A stretch of DNA of 32,476 nucleotides from Labilithrix sp. Lineage in GTDB: Bacteria > Myxococcota_A > Polyangia > Polyangiales > Polyangiaceae. Below are positions 1 to 8,336 of this stretch, in pieces. Both the position numbers and the translations under genes were made by a program. The notes under the pieces were generated by a model. That model saw only the letters and a program-made list of their open reading frames with translations, made no database searches and was not told where the DNA came from. Within the stretch, counting starts at the first letter, position 1. Each line of letters begins with the position of its first letter. Where the stretch lies: positions 1 to 32,476 of the forward strand of contig JAQBQJ010000043.1 in NCBI GenBank assembly GCA_028287065.1, written 5' to 3'.

Positions 1-2
1 TC

Positions 3-995
3 ACCGGATTCGAGCGCTCGTCCACGGTGCTGCTCGACGATGTGATCGCGCGAATCCATCCAGAGGACGTCGCGTTCGTCCGGGAGGAGCTGGATCGCGC
101 CATCCGGACGGGCGGAGACGTCGACGACGAACATCGGTTCCTCATGCCCGATGGCTCCGTGAGGTTCCTTCACGCGCTCGGTAGACGCGTGACGGCTCCA
201 TCCGGTGCCGTCGAGTACGTGGGTGCATTGACGGACGTCACGCAGCGGCACGAGACGGAGGCGGCTCTGCAGAACGCCCAAGTGGAGCTCGCACACGTCA
301 TGCGCGTCTCCGCGCTCGGCGAGCTGGCCGCGTCCATCGCGCACGAGGTCAACCAACCACTGGCAGCGATCTCCGCCAACGCCAACGCGTCGCTCAACTG
401 GCTCGCCTTCACCCCTCCCGTGATGGACGGCGCGCGCGAGGCGCTGACCGCGATCGTCTCGGACAGCGAGCGAGCAGGCGAAGTCCTCTCCCGGATCCGC
501 GGCCTTCTCTCGCGGTCACCGCTCAAACGCGCGGCGTGCAACGTGAACGAGATCGTCTCGGGGGTGCTCCCGCTCGTTCGTTCCCAGTTCGAGCTGCACA
601 AGGTCTTGCTCGAAGCGGCGCTCGCGGCGGACCTGCCGACCGTCCTCGGCGATCCCGTCCAGCTCCAGCAGGTCCTCTTGAACCTGCTGCTCAACGCGGT
701 CGATGCCTCGAAGGAGCTCGGACCGGAACGGCGCCGGGTTCTCGTTCGCACCGCCGCCGAGCATCGAGATGGCGGCTCCTGGGCGATCGTGGCGGTGGAC
801 GACGCGGGCAAGGGCGTCGACCCGGTCGCCGCGTCGCGGATGTTCGACGCGTTCTACACGACGAAGCCCGGCGGCCTCGGCATGGGGTTGTCGATCAGTC
901 GATCCATCGTCGCGCGGCACGAGGGGGAGCTCACCGCATCCGCCAATGCTGACGAGGGTGCGACCCTCTCCTTCCGCCTGCCGGGGCTCGCATGA
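3..995 (+). CDS. PAS-domain sensor histidine kinase (5' end cut by window)
   Basis: The reading frame is open from the window edge, so the N-terminus lies outside; a GTG at 27 is only an internal codon of the PAS fold. Visible order: the end of a PAS_3-type domain (HPED motif, then [10 protein letters not shown] and a GALTDVTQR exit), a HisKA dimerisation helix with phospho-acceptor His in IAHEVNQP (His codon 342-344), and a HATPase_c domain with N box (LLLNAVDAS), G1 ([10 protein letters not shown]) and G2 (GLGMGLSIS). It ends at TGA, overlapping by 4 nt the start of the FixJ-like regulator, so the two are surely translationally coupled and are probably a cognate pair. No membrane segment is visible in this part. 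The signal sensed is unknown. Family assignment is secure; specificity is not inferable. Confidence 0.93.
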   Translation, partial: TGFERSSTVLLDDVIARIHPEDVAFVREELDRAIRTGGDVDDEHRFLMPDGSVRFLHALGRRVTAPSGAVEYVGALTDVTQRHETEAALQNAQVELAHVMRVSALGELAASIAHEVNQPLAAISANANASLNWLAFTPPVMDGAREALTAIVSDSERAGEVLSRIRGLLSRSPLKRAACNVNEIVSGVLPLVRSQFELHKVLLEAALAADLPTVLGDPVQLQQVLLNLLLNAVDASKELGPERRRVLVRTAAEHRDGGSWAIVAVDDAGKGVDPVAASRMFDAFYTTKPGGLGMGLSISRSIVARHEGELTASANADEGATLSFRLPGLA

Positions 996-1633
996 CCGAC
1001 GAGACGCCGACGGTCTTCGTCGTCGATGACGATGCATCGGTCCGTGAGTCGCTCCGGAGGCTGCTCGTATCCCTGGGTCATTCGGTGCGCTTGTTCGCGG
1101 ATGCGCGTCAGTTCCTCGACCATCTCGGGTCGGATGCCCATGGGTGTCTCGTCCTGGACGTGGAGCTCCCTGACCTCAACGGGCTCGAGGTGCAGACGCA
1201 ACTCGCCAAGGTGGGGTCGCAGCTGCCGATCGTTTTTCTCACCGGGCACGGCGACATTCCCATGTCCGTGAAGGCAATCAAGGCCGGCGCTGTCGAGTTC
1301 TTGACGAAGCCGTTTTCGCAGGAGCAGCTCGTGAGCGCCATCCGCTCCGCGCTCGACGCCGATCGCGCCTCACGCGGCGAGCGGAACGAGCTCGCGGAGC
1401 TGCGAAGACGACATGAGTCTCTCACTCCGCGCGAGCGAGAGGTGATGGCGAGGGTCACCGCGGGGCTCCTCAACAAGCAGATCGCCGCCGAGTTCGGGAC
1501 GACGGAACCCACGGTCAAGGAGCAGCGTGGCCATGTGATGGCGAAGATGCGAGCCACCTCCCTGGCTGAGCTCGTTCGCTTCGCGAGCCGCCTGGGGATC
1601 GCGACGGAGCGTACGCCTACACTCCCAAAGTAG
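992..1633 (+). CDS. FixJ/NarL-type response regulator (REC + LuxR HTH)
   Basis: A 213-residue two-domain DNA-binding regulator. The receiver occupies about residues 7-120, with acidic pocket DDD at 12-14, phospho-acceptor Asp56 (VLDVELPD), Thr84 and Lys106 (LTKP), all present. A LuxR/GerE helix-turn-helix follows at about 140-200, opening with LTPREREVM and a recognition helix in [12 protein letters not shown]. The start ATG overlaps the kinase stop (ATGA, 992-995), so it is the likely phosphorylation target of that kinase. The domain pattern is that of the FixJ/TodT/StyR group, transcription activators controlled by PAS kinases. Target promoters cannot be named from the window. Confidence 0.93.
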   Translation: MTDETPTVFVVDDDASVRESLRRLLVSLGHSVRLFADARQFLDHLGSDAHGCLVLDVELPDLNGLEVQTQLAKVGSQLPIVFLTGHGDIPMSVKAIKAGAVEFLTKPFSQEQLVSAIRSALDADRASRGERNELAELRRRHESLTPREREVMARVTAGLLNKQIAAEFGTTEPTVKEQRGHVMAKMRATSLAELVRFASRLGIATERTPTLPK

Positions 1634-1670
1634 GGTACGAATGCCGGGCAGGGGAGCCTAGCCTTTGGTG

Positions 1671-2078
1671 ATGGTAGGTGGCGGTCCGGGCGAACCGACT
1701 GGTGAGACGTGCGTCGGGCTCGTTTCCGTCGTGGACGACGACACGTCCGTCCTCGGGTCGCTCAAGAATCTGCTCGTCTCCGCGGGTCTTCGCGTCGAGA
1801 CGTTCGGGTCGGCCGAAGCGTTTCTCGCGTCTCACCACCTTGCGGAAACCAGTTGTCTGGTCCTCGACCTCCGAATGCCTGGGATGAGCGGGCTCGAGCT
1901 GTTCTCGCGACTGCTTGCGGCCGCGCCGCGCATCCGCGTGATCATCCTCACGGCCGTCACCGACGACGACGAGCGCGAGCGCTTGCTGCGCCAAGGAGCC
2001 GTCGCTGTCTTCACAAAGCCATTCCGGGCCGCCGACATGCTCCTTGCCGTGAGGGGCGCGTTGGGAATGAGCACGTGA
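1671..2078 (+). CDS. Stand-alone receiver (CheY-like) protein
   Basis: About 135 residues, a single REC domain without an output domain. Using the ATG at 1671: acidic residues DDD at 22-24, phospho-acceptor Asp66 (CLVLDLRMPG), Thr94 and Lys116 (FTKP). TTG (1665) and GTG (1668) lie immediately upstream in frame, and a GGGGAG purine run at 1651-1656 would suit any of the three, so the exact start is uncertain. It follows the FixJ-like gene by about 40 nt in the same direction. It is probably a third component of the same pathway, perhaps a phosphate sink or a second target of the kinase. That role is inferred; the REC assignment is firm. Confidence 0.88.
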   Translation: MVGGGPGEPTGETCVGLVSVVDDDTSVLGSLKNLLVSAGLRVETFGSAEAFLASHHLAETSCLVLDLRMPGMSGLELFSRLLAAAPRIRVIILTAVTDDDERERLLRQGAVAVFTKPFRAADMLLAVRGALGMST

Positions 2079-2083
2079 TCCTT

Positions 2084-2515
2084 TCATGACTCATTGCCCT
2101 TTGCTTTGGCGATCAGGCCCGCGACTTCCGCGCGGCGTCCCCAGAGAACGAGGCTCGCGACGACGAGAAGAACGAGCGGCGCGACGGGAGAGTTGTGGAG
2201 TACGACCAGATGCGTGGTGATCGCGCCAAGCATGATCGATGCGAGAAGCCCGGCCCCGATGACCCGCGTTCGCGGAACGATCACGAGCGCCGCCCCGGTC
2301 AGCTCGAGGATGCCGGTGACGTAGCGGAACCATTGGCCCACGCCGATGGCCTCGTAGAGCGCCACCATGTCTGGGGTGCCGAGTAGCTTTCCGGCCCCAG
2401 CCCCGACGAACGCGAGGGCGAGAAGGCCCTGCGCGACCCAGAGGGCGACGTTCACGATCTTGCTCGGTGACTTGCTCGGCGCGCTCTCGACGCTACGGCT
2501 GGCAACTACGCTCAT
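2084..2515 (-). CDS. DoxX family membrane protein
   Basis: A 143-residue protein with about four hydrophobic segments, typical in length for the DoxX family. The motif GAGKLLGTPDMV near the first loop and IGVGQWFRYVTGILELTGA are family features. The start at 2515 is chosen because GGAAGGAG lies six bases upstream; an in-frame upstream start would add 18 polar residues and lacks such a site. DoxX proteins are small integral membrane proteins; some members take part in redox or sulfur-stress complexes, but no reaction can be assigned here. It converges on the receiver gene (5 nt between stops). It is a close paralogue of the DoxX at 31313-31741. Confidence 0.9.
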   Translation of the reverse strand: MSVVASRSVESAPSKSPSKIVNVALWVAQGLLALAFVGAGAGKLLGTPDMVALYEAIGVGQWFRYVTGILELTGAALVIVPRTRVIGAGLLASIMLGAITTHLVVLHNSPVAPLVLLVVASLVLWGRRAEVAGLIAKAKGNES

Positions 2516-2856
2516 GATGGGCTCCTTCCGTGAGTCGCCCGGTTCGGACGATCTCGTGGACACCCTCACTCTGCGAATGTCGGACCTGGCGGATTAGGCG
2601 TGCCTTCTGGAAAGAACTATCCCATCGATGGAACAATGGGCGGCGCATCCCCGTCGCGCCGCGCCGCGTGCAGTGGTCGTTGATCCAAGCTGCTGTCTCG
2701 GATCCGACGCTTGTCGAGAGAGCCGACAATGAAGAGCGAAGCGAAGTGCGCCTTCCGTCGCCGAATCGCGTGAGGAATGCGGATATCGGTCGTCTCCCGC
2801 GGCAGGCGTAGTGGTTGCAGTTGGTCCTTCACACGAAATCGAAATCGGAGGACCAA

Positions 2857-3564
2857 ATGAAAAATCAATGGATCAAGGTCGCGGTCGTCACGCTCGGCAC
2901 CACGCTCGTCGCGGGCACTGCGAACGCTCAGGAGAAGGACGAATCAGCGAGCGCCAAAGCTCCCCCCGCGTTGGTGGCGGCGACTCACAGTCTCGAGCTG
3001 ACGGTCGCTACAGGGTATTCGCAGGGATTCGGCACCATCTCGTCGGGTCAGCCCACGCTTTCGGACGTCGGGCAGGCCGGCGGTGCGATTCAGGTCGGCG
3101 TCGGCTACCGCCTGACTCCGCACCTCACCCTCGCCGTCTACGGCGCCGGTTCGATGTTCGGACGCGGTGACCAGGTCGATCAATCGGCCAATCTCTACTC
3201 GGCCGCGGCAGGCGTGCAGGCCGATTGGCACTTCCTGCCGGCGGACCATCGGTTCGATCCGTGGGTCTCGCTCGGCTCGGGCTGGCGTGGGTACTGGGTG
3301 AGCTCGAACCTGGGAACGACGGCGCTCCACGGCGTCGAGCTCGCGAAGCTCCAGGTGGGCGTCGATTATCGTATCGACGAGTCGATTTCGATCAGCCCTG
3401 TGATCGGCGCCGACCTCACGACGTTCGTGACGCAATCGACTCCCGCCACGAATTCGTTCGACAACATCTCGAACCCGAACGTGAACACGTTCGTCTTCGC
3501 GGGCTTCCAGGGGCGCTTCGACATTCGGACGGGCGCGCGTCCGTCCGCGGTTGCGTCGCGTTGA
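2857..3564 (+). CDS. Outer-membrane beta-barrel protein
   Basis: A 235-residue secreted protein. The N-terminus is a clear Sec signal peptide (MKNQWIKVAVV..., cleavage near GTANA-QE). The mature part alternates hydrophobic and polar residues as amphipathic strands (GVGYRLTPHLTLAVYG, LQVGVDYRIDESISIS, FAGFQGRFDIRTG), as expected for a small outer-membrane barrel. The start at 2857 is supported by GGAGG six bases upstream (within 2847-2852); an earlier in-frame start would put a charged stretch in front of the signal peptide. Barrels of this kind are common in myxobacterial genomes and mostly uncharacterised. It is divergent from the DoxX gene and converges on the lipoprotein gene. Confidence 0.8.
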   Translation: MKNQWIKVAVVTLGTTLVAGTANAQEKDESASAKAPPALVAATHSLELTVATGYSQGFGTISSGQPTLSDVGQAGGAIQVGVGYRLTPHLTLAVYGAGSMFGRGDQVDQSANLYSAAAGVQADWHFLPADHRFDPWVSLGSGWRGYWVSSNLGTTALHGVELAKLQVGVDYRIDESISISPVIGADLTTFVTQSTPATNSFDNISNPNVNTFVFAGFQGRFDIRTGARPSAVASR

Positions 3565-3625
3565 GAACGCGGGTCGCCGAAGTCAGCGCGAGCGACGCGC
3601 GCGTGCTTTAGCGCCGCGCTGTTCG

Positions 3626-3683
3626 TCCGCCGGGGCTCCATCGCTCTTTCACGACGTCGATGGACGCGCGGAGCCCCGGCGGA
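3626..3683. terminator. Perfect 14-bp inverted repeat between convergent genes
   Basis: TCCGCCGGGGCTCC (3626-3639) is matched exactly by its reverse complement at 3670-3683, with a 30-nt loop. It lies between the stop of the barrel gene (3564) and the stop of the lipoprotein gene (3686), where a bidirectional terminator would be expected. There is no T-tract, so intrinsic termination is uncertain. It could also be a dispersed intergenic palindrome. Confidence 0.5.
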
Positions 3684-3685
3684 GC

Positions 3686-4162
3686 TCAACGGCAGTGCGG
3701 GAAGAACCAGTTCGAGGTCTCGACCTCGTGGCCGCTCGCCCACGTGACGAGGCGGACGCGAACGCCGTCGCCTTCGCGGTTCACGTAGGCCTCGGGGAGG
3801 AGCGCGTCCGCGACGGAGAACGCGCTGTGACGGAAGCCGCCGAAGTCGGCGGCCGAGAACACGCCGCGCGTCACGAAGCCCTCGATGACGATCTCGCCGT
3901 GCGCGTTCGGCTTCCCTGAAGCTCCAGCGCCGGGATGCGATCCCAGGTACGCGACCGCGCCGGGGTCCCGGATCACGGCCTGGAGGTGACGGCGCTCGTT
4001 GCGGTCGACGTCCACCGTGAGCCCGTGCCCGCCGCAAGTGACCGCGGCTTCCCACGGCGAAGAGGACAGCGCGGACTCGGAGCCGTCGACCGTTTCTTCG
4101 GTCGGGGCGGCGCAGCCGGCGAGGACGAGAGACGTGATCAGAAATGTCGTCGTGAGGTTCAT
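3686..4162 (-). CDS. Small secreted lipoprotein of unknown function
   Basis: 158 residues from the ATG at 4162, chosen because it begins directly with a lipoprotein signal peptide: MNLTTTFLITSLVLAGC, lipobox LAGC. Three Cys occur in all: the lipidated one, one early in the mature part (VTCGG), and one next to the C-terminus (FPHCR), so a disulfide joining the two ends is possible. No catalytic motif is visible. The mature domain is mixed alpha/beta in character. The upstream flank (4163-4363) is shared with the divergent PEP-utilising enzyme operon. I do not recognise the family. Confidence 0.75.
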   Translation of the reverse strand: MNLTTTFLITSLVLAGCAAPTEETVDGSESALSSSPWEAAVTCGGHGLTVDVDRNERRHLQAVIRDPGAVAYLGSHPGAGASGKPNAHGEIVIEGFVTRGVFSAADFGGFRHSAFSVADALLPEAYVNREGDGVRVRLVTWASGHEVETSNWFFPHCR

Positions 4163-4363
4163 GTCCGGGCTTCTGCCATGACGCGCGAGAATGCGATGTC
4201 GAGCCGCCGTCATTGGCTGCCGACCGCCCGTCACGAACGGATCTGGCGCTCGCGGCGACGGCAGCCCTCGTACCGACCGAACGACTGCTGCAGGCCGGCG
4301 CAGTTGCCTCGGGCGAGGACCCTTCTCGGCGCGTGACGAACAGGATACGAATCGTGGTCACGC

Positions 4364-6064
4364 ATGAAACAGGACACGACAACGCCCGCGTTTCAGGCTC
4401 CGGGTCCGGGCGTCTGGGAGCTCGAGACTGCCCACAACCCGCGGCCCGTCTCGCGGTTCAGCCAGCAACCGATCGTCGCTGGGTTCGGTGCCGGCTTCTC
4501 CGCTTCGACCGCACGCTACGGCGTGATGCTCGACCGCATGGAGCCGCGCTTCGTGAACGACTTCACGTTCATGCAGCCGCGGCCGTTCGGAGCGCCGCCC
4601 GGCGCGAAAGGACCGCCGCCGAAGATCATCTTCCAGCTCCTCACGCGCCTCCTGCCCAAGATGCGCGCGCGCATCCGGACGTCGCGTGAAGCCTTCGAGA
4701 AGAAGCAGTGGCGGCTCGATCTCGAGACCTGGGACACGTCGGTTCGCCCGGCGTCCGACAAGAAGCACCGCGAGATCCAGGCCATCGCTCCGGCCTCCCT
4801 GTCCGACGACGCGCTGATCGCGCACCTGAAGGTCTGTGAGGACCAGTTTCGGGACATGATCACGCAGCATCACAACTTCACCATCAGCTGCTGTCTCCCT
4901 GTCGGTGACCTGCTCGCCCACGTGCAGGGCTGGACCGGCAAGCCGCCCGGCGAGATCCTCCAGGTGCTGCGAGGCTCGAGCAAGATCTCGCTGGGCGTCG
5001 CGACCGCAGAGCTCGACGTCCTCGCGAGCGCGATCCGTGCAGATGCTTCGGCGGCCGCGCTGCTCGCCTCGAGCGACGACGCCGGTACGATCCTCGAGAA
5101 GCTCCGCGTGAAGGACGGCAGCGTCGGCGACGCGATGCGTACGTACCTCGAGGTCGTGAGCTTCCGTTCGCTCGGTTACGACGTGTGCGTGAAGAACGCG
5201 ATCGAGCTGCCGGGCGTCCTCGTCGGCGCGATTCGCGTCGCGGTCGAAGGACCGCGCCCCGCGGACGAGGGTTCCACGGCCCGGATCGAAAAGCTCCGAG
5301 GCGAGATCCCCGAGGAGCACCGCGTGGCGTTCGACGCCTTGCTGTCGGAGGCGCGCGCGATCAACCGACTGCGTGACGAGCGTGGGCACTACTCCGACTG
5401 CTGGGCCATCGGCCTCGCGCGCCGGGCCCTTCTCGAGGCCGGTCGGCGCCTGGTGAAGAGCGGTGCGCTCGATGATCCGGAGCTCGCGGTCGACGCCAGC
5501 TTCGACGAGCTCGTCGAGCTCCTGCGTGGAAAGGGCGGCCCGAAGCTCTCGGAGCTGAAGAGGCGAGCAGAATGGCGCGCCTCGCGCTCCGTCAACGACG
5601 CCGACCTGCCGCAATGGCTCGGTGCACCGCCCTCTGGTCCTCCGCCGACCGAGTGGTTTCCCGAGGACGGACGCCGCGCGCAACGAGCGATGGTCGCGTT
5701 CCTCGGCTGCCTCTTCGGCGAGCCGGCGCTCGAGCGCACGACGGCCTCGGTGAAGGGCTTGCCCGTGAGCCCCGGCACGTACGAAGGCACGGCCCGGCTC
5801 GTCGAAAGCGAGGAAGACTTCGGCCGTATCCAGCGCGGGGACGTGCTGGTCACGCGTTCGACGTCGCCCTACTTCAACGTCGTGCTCCCGCTGCTCGGTG
5901 CCATCGTGACCGACCGCGGCGGCCAGCTCTGCCATGCGGCGATCGTGGCGCGTGAGTACGGCATCCCCGGCGTCGTCGGAACGCGCGAGGCGACCAAGCT
6001 CGTGAAGGACGGCGCGCGCGTTCGCGTCGACGGCACGAGCGGCTTGGTCACCGTCATCGAATGA
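4364..6064 (+). CDS. PEP-utilising enzyme, central and swivelling His domains (split phosphotransferase subunit)
   Basis: 566 residues. The C-terminal ~80 residues are a PEP-utilising 'mobile' swivel domain: VSPGTYEGTARLV, DVLVTRSTSPYF, and the phospho-histidine signature GGQLCHAAIVAREYGIPGVVG, placing the catalytic His at residue 524. The first ~450 residues resemble the central, substrate-binding part of rifampicin phosphotransferase-like enzymes (for example PVGDLLAHVQGWTGKPPGEI). The ATP-grasp domain that normally precedes these is absent here and is encoded by the next gene, whose ATG overlaps this stop (ATGA, 6061-6064). The enzyme would pass a phosphate from ATP through His524 to pyruvate or to a small molecule. 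The substrate is unknown; antibiotic phosphotransfer is inferred from family resemblance and the adjacent efflux gene. An ATG at 4364 begins the frame; its ribosome site is weak. Confidence 0.85.
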   Translation: MKQDTTTPAFQAPGPGVWELETAHNPRPVSRFSQQPIVAGFGAGFSASTARYGVMLDRMEPRFVNDFTFMQPRPFGAPPGAKGPPPKIIFQLLTRLLPKMRARIRTSREAFEKKQWRLDLETWDTSVRPASDKKHREIQAIAPASLSDDALIAHLKVCEDQFRDMITQHHNFTISCCLPVGDLLAHVQGWTGKPPGEILQVLRGSSKISLGVATAELDVLASAIRADASAAALLASSDDAGTILEKLRVKDGSVGDAMRTYLEVVSFRSLGYDVCVKNAIELPGVLVGAIRVAVEGPRPADEGSTARIEKLRGEIPEEHRVAFDALLSEARAINRLRDERGHYSDCWAIGLARRALLEAGRRLVKSGALDDPELAVDASFDELVELLRGKGGPKLSELKRRAEWRASRSVNDADLPQWLGAPPSGPPPTEWFPEDGRRAQRAMVAFLGCLFGEPALERTTASVKGLPVSPGTYEGTARLVESEEDFGRIQRGDVLVTRSTSPYFNVVLPLLGAIVTDRGGQLCHAAIVAREYGIPGVVGTREATKLVKDGARVRVDGTSGLVTVIE

Positions 6065-6876
6065 CGGCGCGGCAGCTGCACGAGGTCGAGCACGACGGCG
6101 AGCACGGCGGAAAGGCCGCGCAGCTCGGCGCAGCTCTGCGTGCGGGCCTCCCGGTGCCGCCCGGCTTCGCGATCGCGCACGAGCACGTCGACGCGATAGC
6201 TCACGATCCTGCCCATTCATCGGTGCGCCGCGTCACGGAGGCGTTCGCGGCGCTCGGAGGGCCGGTGGCGGTCCGCTCGTCGGCGATCGGCGAGGACGGC
6301 GCCTCGGCGAGCTTCGCAGGCCAGCATGCGACGGTGCTCGGCGTGATCTGCGGGCAGACGCTGGTCGCGGCGATCAAGAAGGTGCGCGAGTCGGCGCATG
6401 CGCCGTCGGCGATCGCGTATCGAAAGCGGCTCGGTCTCGACGGAACACCGAGGATGGGCGTGGTCGTGCAGCGGCTCGTCGACGCGGACAAGGCCGGCGT
6501 TCTCTTCACGAAGAATCCGATGACGGGCGCGGACGAGCGCGTGATCGAGGCGTCGTGGGGCCTCGGCGAGGCGGTGGTCGCAGGGCTCGTGACGCCCGAT
6601 CGCTATCGCGTGACGCGCGACGGCCGGATCCTCGAGCGTGCGGCGGGCGACAAGGACCTCGCCATCAGGCTTCGCGCCGACGGCGGCACGCACGAGGTCG
6701 AGGTGGATGCCGAGCGCGCGGCCGTACTCTGCCTGGCCGACGCCGACCTGGCGGCGCTCCATCAGCTCGCGCTCCGCTGCGAAGGCCACGCGAAAGCGCC
6801 GATCGATCTCGAGTTCGCGTTCGTGGGTGAAACGCTCTATCTCCTGCAGCAGCGGGCGATCACGCGAGCGATCTGA
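6061..6876 (+). CDS. PEP/pyruvate-binding ATP-grasp domain protein (split phosphotransferase subunit)
   Basis: 271 residues covering only the ATP-grasp domain of the PEP synthase/rifampicin phosphotransferase family. Visible signatures in order: GGKAAQLGAALRAGLPVPPGF (N-terminal strand-loop), AVRSSAIGEDGASASFAGQ (nucleotide loop), VVVQRLVDADKAGVLFT, EASWGLGEAVVAG, and the metal-ligand and terminal motif DLEFAF...LLQQRAI. Nothing follows the QQR motif, where full-length enzymes continue into the central domain. It should auto-bind ATP and phosphorylate His524 of the preceding gene product, with which it overlaps by 4 nt. The domain order is therefore permuted and split relative to single-chain enzymes. 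All core motifs look intact, so this is a genuine free-standing subunit rather than debris. Confidence 0.88.
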   Translation: MTARQLHEVEHDGEHGGKAAQLGAALRAGLPVPPGFAIAHEHVDAIAHDPAHSSVRRVTEAFAALGGPVAVRSSAIGEDGASASFAGQHATVLGVICGQTLVAAIKKVRESAHAPSAIAYRKRLGLDGTPRMGVVVQRLVDADKAGVLFTKNPMTGADERVIEASWGLGEAVVAGLVTPDRYRVTRDGRILERAAGDKDLAIRLRADGGTHEVEVDAERAAVLCLADADLAALHQLALRCEGHAKAPIDLEFAFVGETLYLLQQRAITRAI

Positions 6877-6881
6877 TCCGC

Positions 6882-8222
6882 GTGTCTGCCGCCTCCACCG
6901 AGCTGCCCGCGCTCACGCCGCGAGAGATCGCAGCGCTGGTGCTGTCGATCGCGCTCGTTCCGCTGAACTCGACGATGCTGGCCGTGGCGATCCCGACGAT
7001 CGCGAAGGATCTTTCGGTGGCGACCGAGGCGCTCACGCAGGGGCTGGTCGCGAGCTATCTCCTCGTCGGCATCGTCCTCCAGAGCCCGGGTGGCAAGCTC
7101 GGTGACGGCATCGGCCACGGCCGAGCGCTCGGTCTCGGACAGCTCGTCTTCGCAGCAGGCGCGATCGTCGGCTTCGCGGCGCGAACGATGCTGCTCCTCG
7201 AGCTCTCACGCGGCCTGATGGCGGCGGGCGGAGCGGTGATGGTCCCGAGCGCGTTTGCCCTCGTGCGCTCACGAGCGCCGGAGAAGGCGCAAGCGCGCGC
7301 GTTCGGCGCGTTCGGCGCGGTGATGGGGCTCGCTGCAGCGGTGGGTCCGCTGGTCGGCGGCGAGATCGTCGCGCGGCTCGGCTGGCCCTACCTGTTCGTC
7401 GTGAATGCTCCGCCGGTGTTGTTTGCGATGCTGCTTGCGCGCTCGAGCGTGAAGGAACCGCGCCGTGCGATGCCGCGCTTCGACGTCCTCGGCAGCGCCC
7501 TGCTCGGCGTTGGCCTCGTGCTCGCGGTGCTGGGCCTTCGTTCGCAGCGGTGGGCGCTGGTCTTCGCGGGTGTCGTGGTGCTCGTCGTCTTCTTCGGATG
7601 GGAGCGGCGAGCGGCGAATCCGGTGATCGATCCAAGCTTGTTCCGGACGCGGGCATTCGCGGCGGGCGTCTCGGTGGTGGGCCTGCAGAACCTCGCGATG
7701 TACGCGCTCCTGTTCGAGCTGCCGGTGCTGCTCTCGCGAGCCTTCGGTAGCGACGCGAAGACGAGCGGCCGCACGCTGCTCGCGCTGACGCTCGCGATGG
7801 TGGCGGGCTCGCTGTCGGGCAGCCGGCTGGCGGCGCGGCTCGGCGCGCGAGGTGCGTCACTGGTCGGGTCGATGGTGGCGCTGAGCGGCATGCTGTACGT
7901 GGGCTGGCAGACGCCGTCGGGCGCGAGTGATCTCGTGCCGGGGCTCTTGCTCCTCGGCGTGGGGATCGGTCTGTCGACGCCCGCGGTGCAGACGGTGTCG
8001 ATGGCCGCGGTCGATCGCACGAAGAGCGGAATGGCCGCGGGTGTCTCGTCGACCGCGCGCTACCTCGGCGGCGTGATCGGCGTGGGCGTCGTGTCGACGT
8101 TGCTCGCGGGCTCGGTCGATCCGTTGGCGGCGCACAAGACGGCCGCGCATGTGCTCGCGGTGGTGCTGCTCATCGCGATCGTCGCGTCGGCGGCGCTCCC
8201 GTCGCCGGCGCGCGAGACGTAG
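6882..8222 (+). CDS. MFS drug efflux transporter, DHA2 (14-TM) type
   Basis: 446 residues, starting at GTG (6882) only 5 nt after the ATP-grasp gene, so it belongs to the same operon. I count fourteen hydrophobic segments, the number expected of the DHA2 (EmrB/QacA) drug:H+ antiporters. Motif A is present after TM2 (GKLGDGIGHGRALG) and the antiporter motif C in TM5 (GLAAAVGPLVGG). It is on the short side for DHA2 but no segment appears missing. An inner-membrane proton-driven exporter of small hydrophobic molecules is the expected role. Coupling with a putative small-molecule phosphotransferase suggests a shared substrate; this is inference. Confidence 0.88.
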   Translation: MSAASTELPALTPREIAALVLSIALVPLNSTMLAVAIPTIAKDLSVATEALTQGLVASYLLVGIVLQSPGGKLGDGIGHGRALGLGQLVFAAGAIVGFAARTMLLLELSRGLMAAGGAVMVPSAFALVRSRAPEKAQARAFGAFGAVMGLAAAVGPLVGGEIVARLGWPYLFVVNAPPVLFAMLLARSSVKEPRRAMPRFDVLGSALLGVGLVLAVLGLRSQRWALVFAGVVVLVVFFGWERRAANPVIDPSLFRTRAFAAGVSVVGLQNLAMYALLFELPVLLSRAFGSDAKTSGRTLLALTLAMVAGSLSGSRLAARLGARGASLVGSMVALSGMLYVGWQTPSGASDLVPGLLLLGVGIGLSTPAVQTVSMAAVDRTKSGMAAGVSSTARYLGGVIGVGVVSTLLAGSVDPLAAHKTAAHVLAVVLLIAIVASAALPSPARET

Positions 8223-8336
8223 TGTTTCTACGCGGACCTCACCGACGGCACGCACAAGCTGATCAAGTTCGGCCTCCCCCGAGGGCATAAACGATGCTCG
8301 AATGCGACGAGCTACGTCGCAACGCTCGAGCTCTAG
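8223..8336 (+). pseudogene. Short coding remnant in phase after the MFS stop
   Basis: Directly after the TAG of the MFS gene the same frame stays open for 37 codons and reads like protein (FYADLTDGTHKLIKFGLP) before a TAG at 8334. The first twenty codons are almost all G/C-ending, then the bias fades. There is no start codon or ribosome site. It is most likely the tail of a deleted gene joined to the end of the operon. Low certainty. Confidence 0.3.
8296..8331. repeat. Two-tier hairpin upstream of hybrid kinase
   Basis: GCGACG (8304-8309) pairs with CGTCGC (8315-8320) over a 5-nt loop. An outer stem GCTCGA (8296-8301) pairs with TCGAGC (8326-8331), separated from the inner one by a small interior loop. 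It lies between the efflux gene and the next kinase. It may end the operon transcript or be a leader structure of the kinase; there is no T-tract. Confidence 0.35.

Noticed and set aside
4358-6220. A 620-codon open frame on the minus strand opposite the PEP-utilising genes
   Set aside because: It is antisense to two genes with clear domains; Arg/Ala-rich composition without motifs is the usual mirror of high-GC3 coding.
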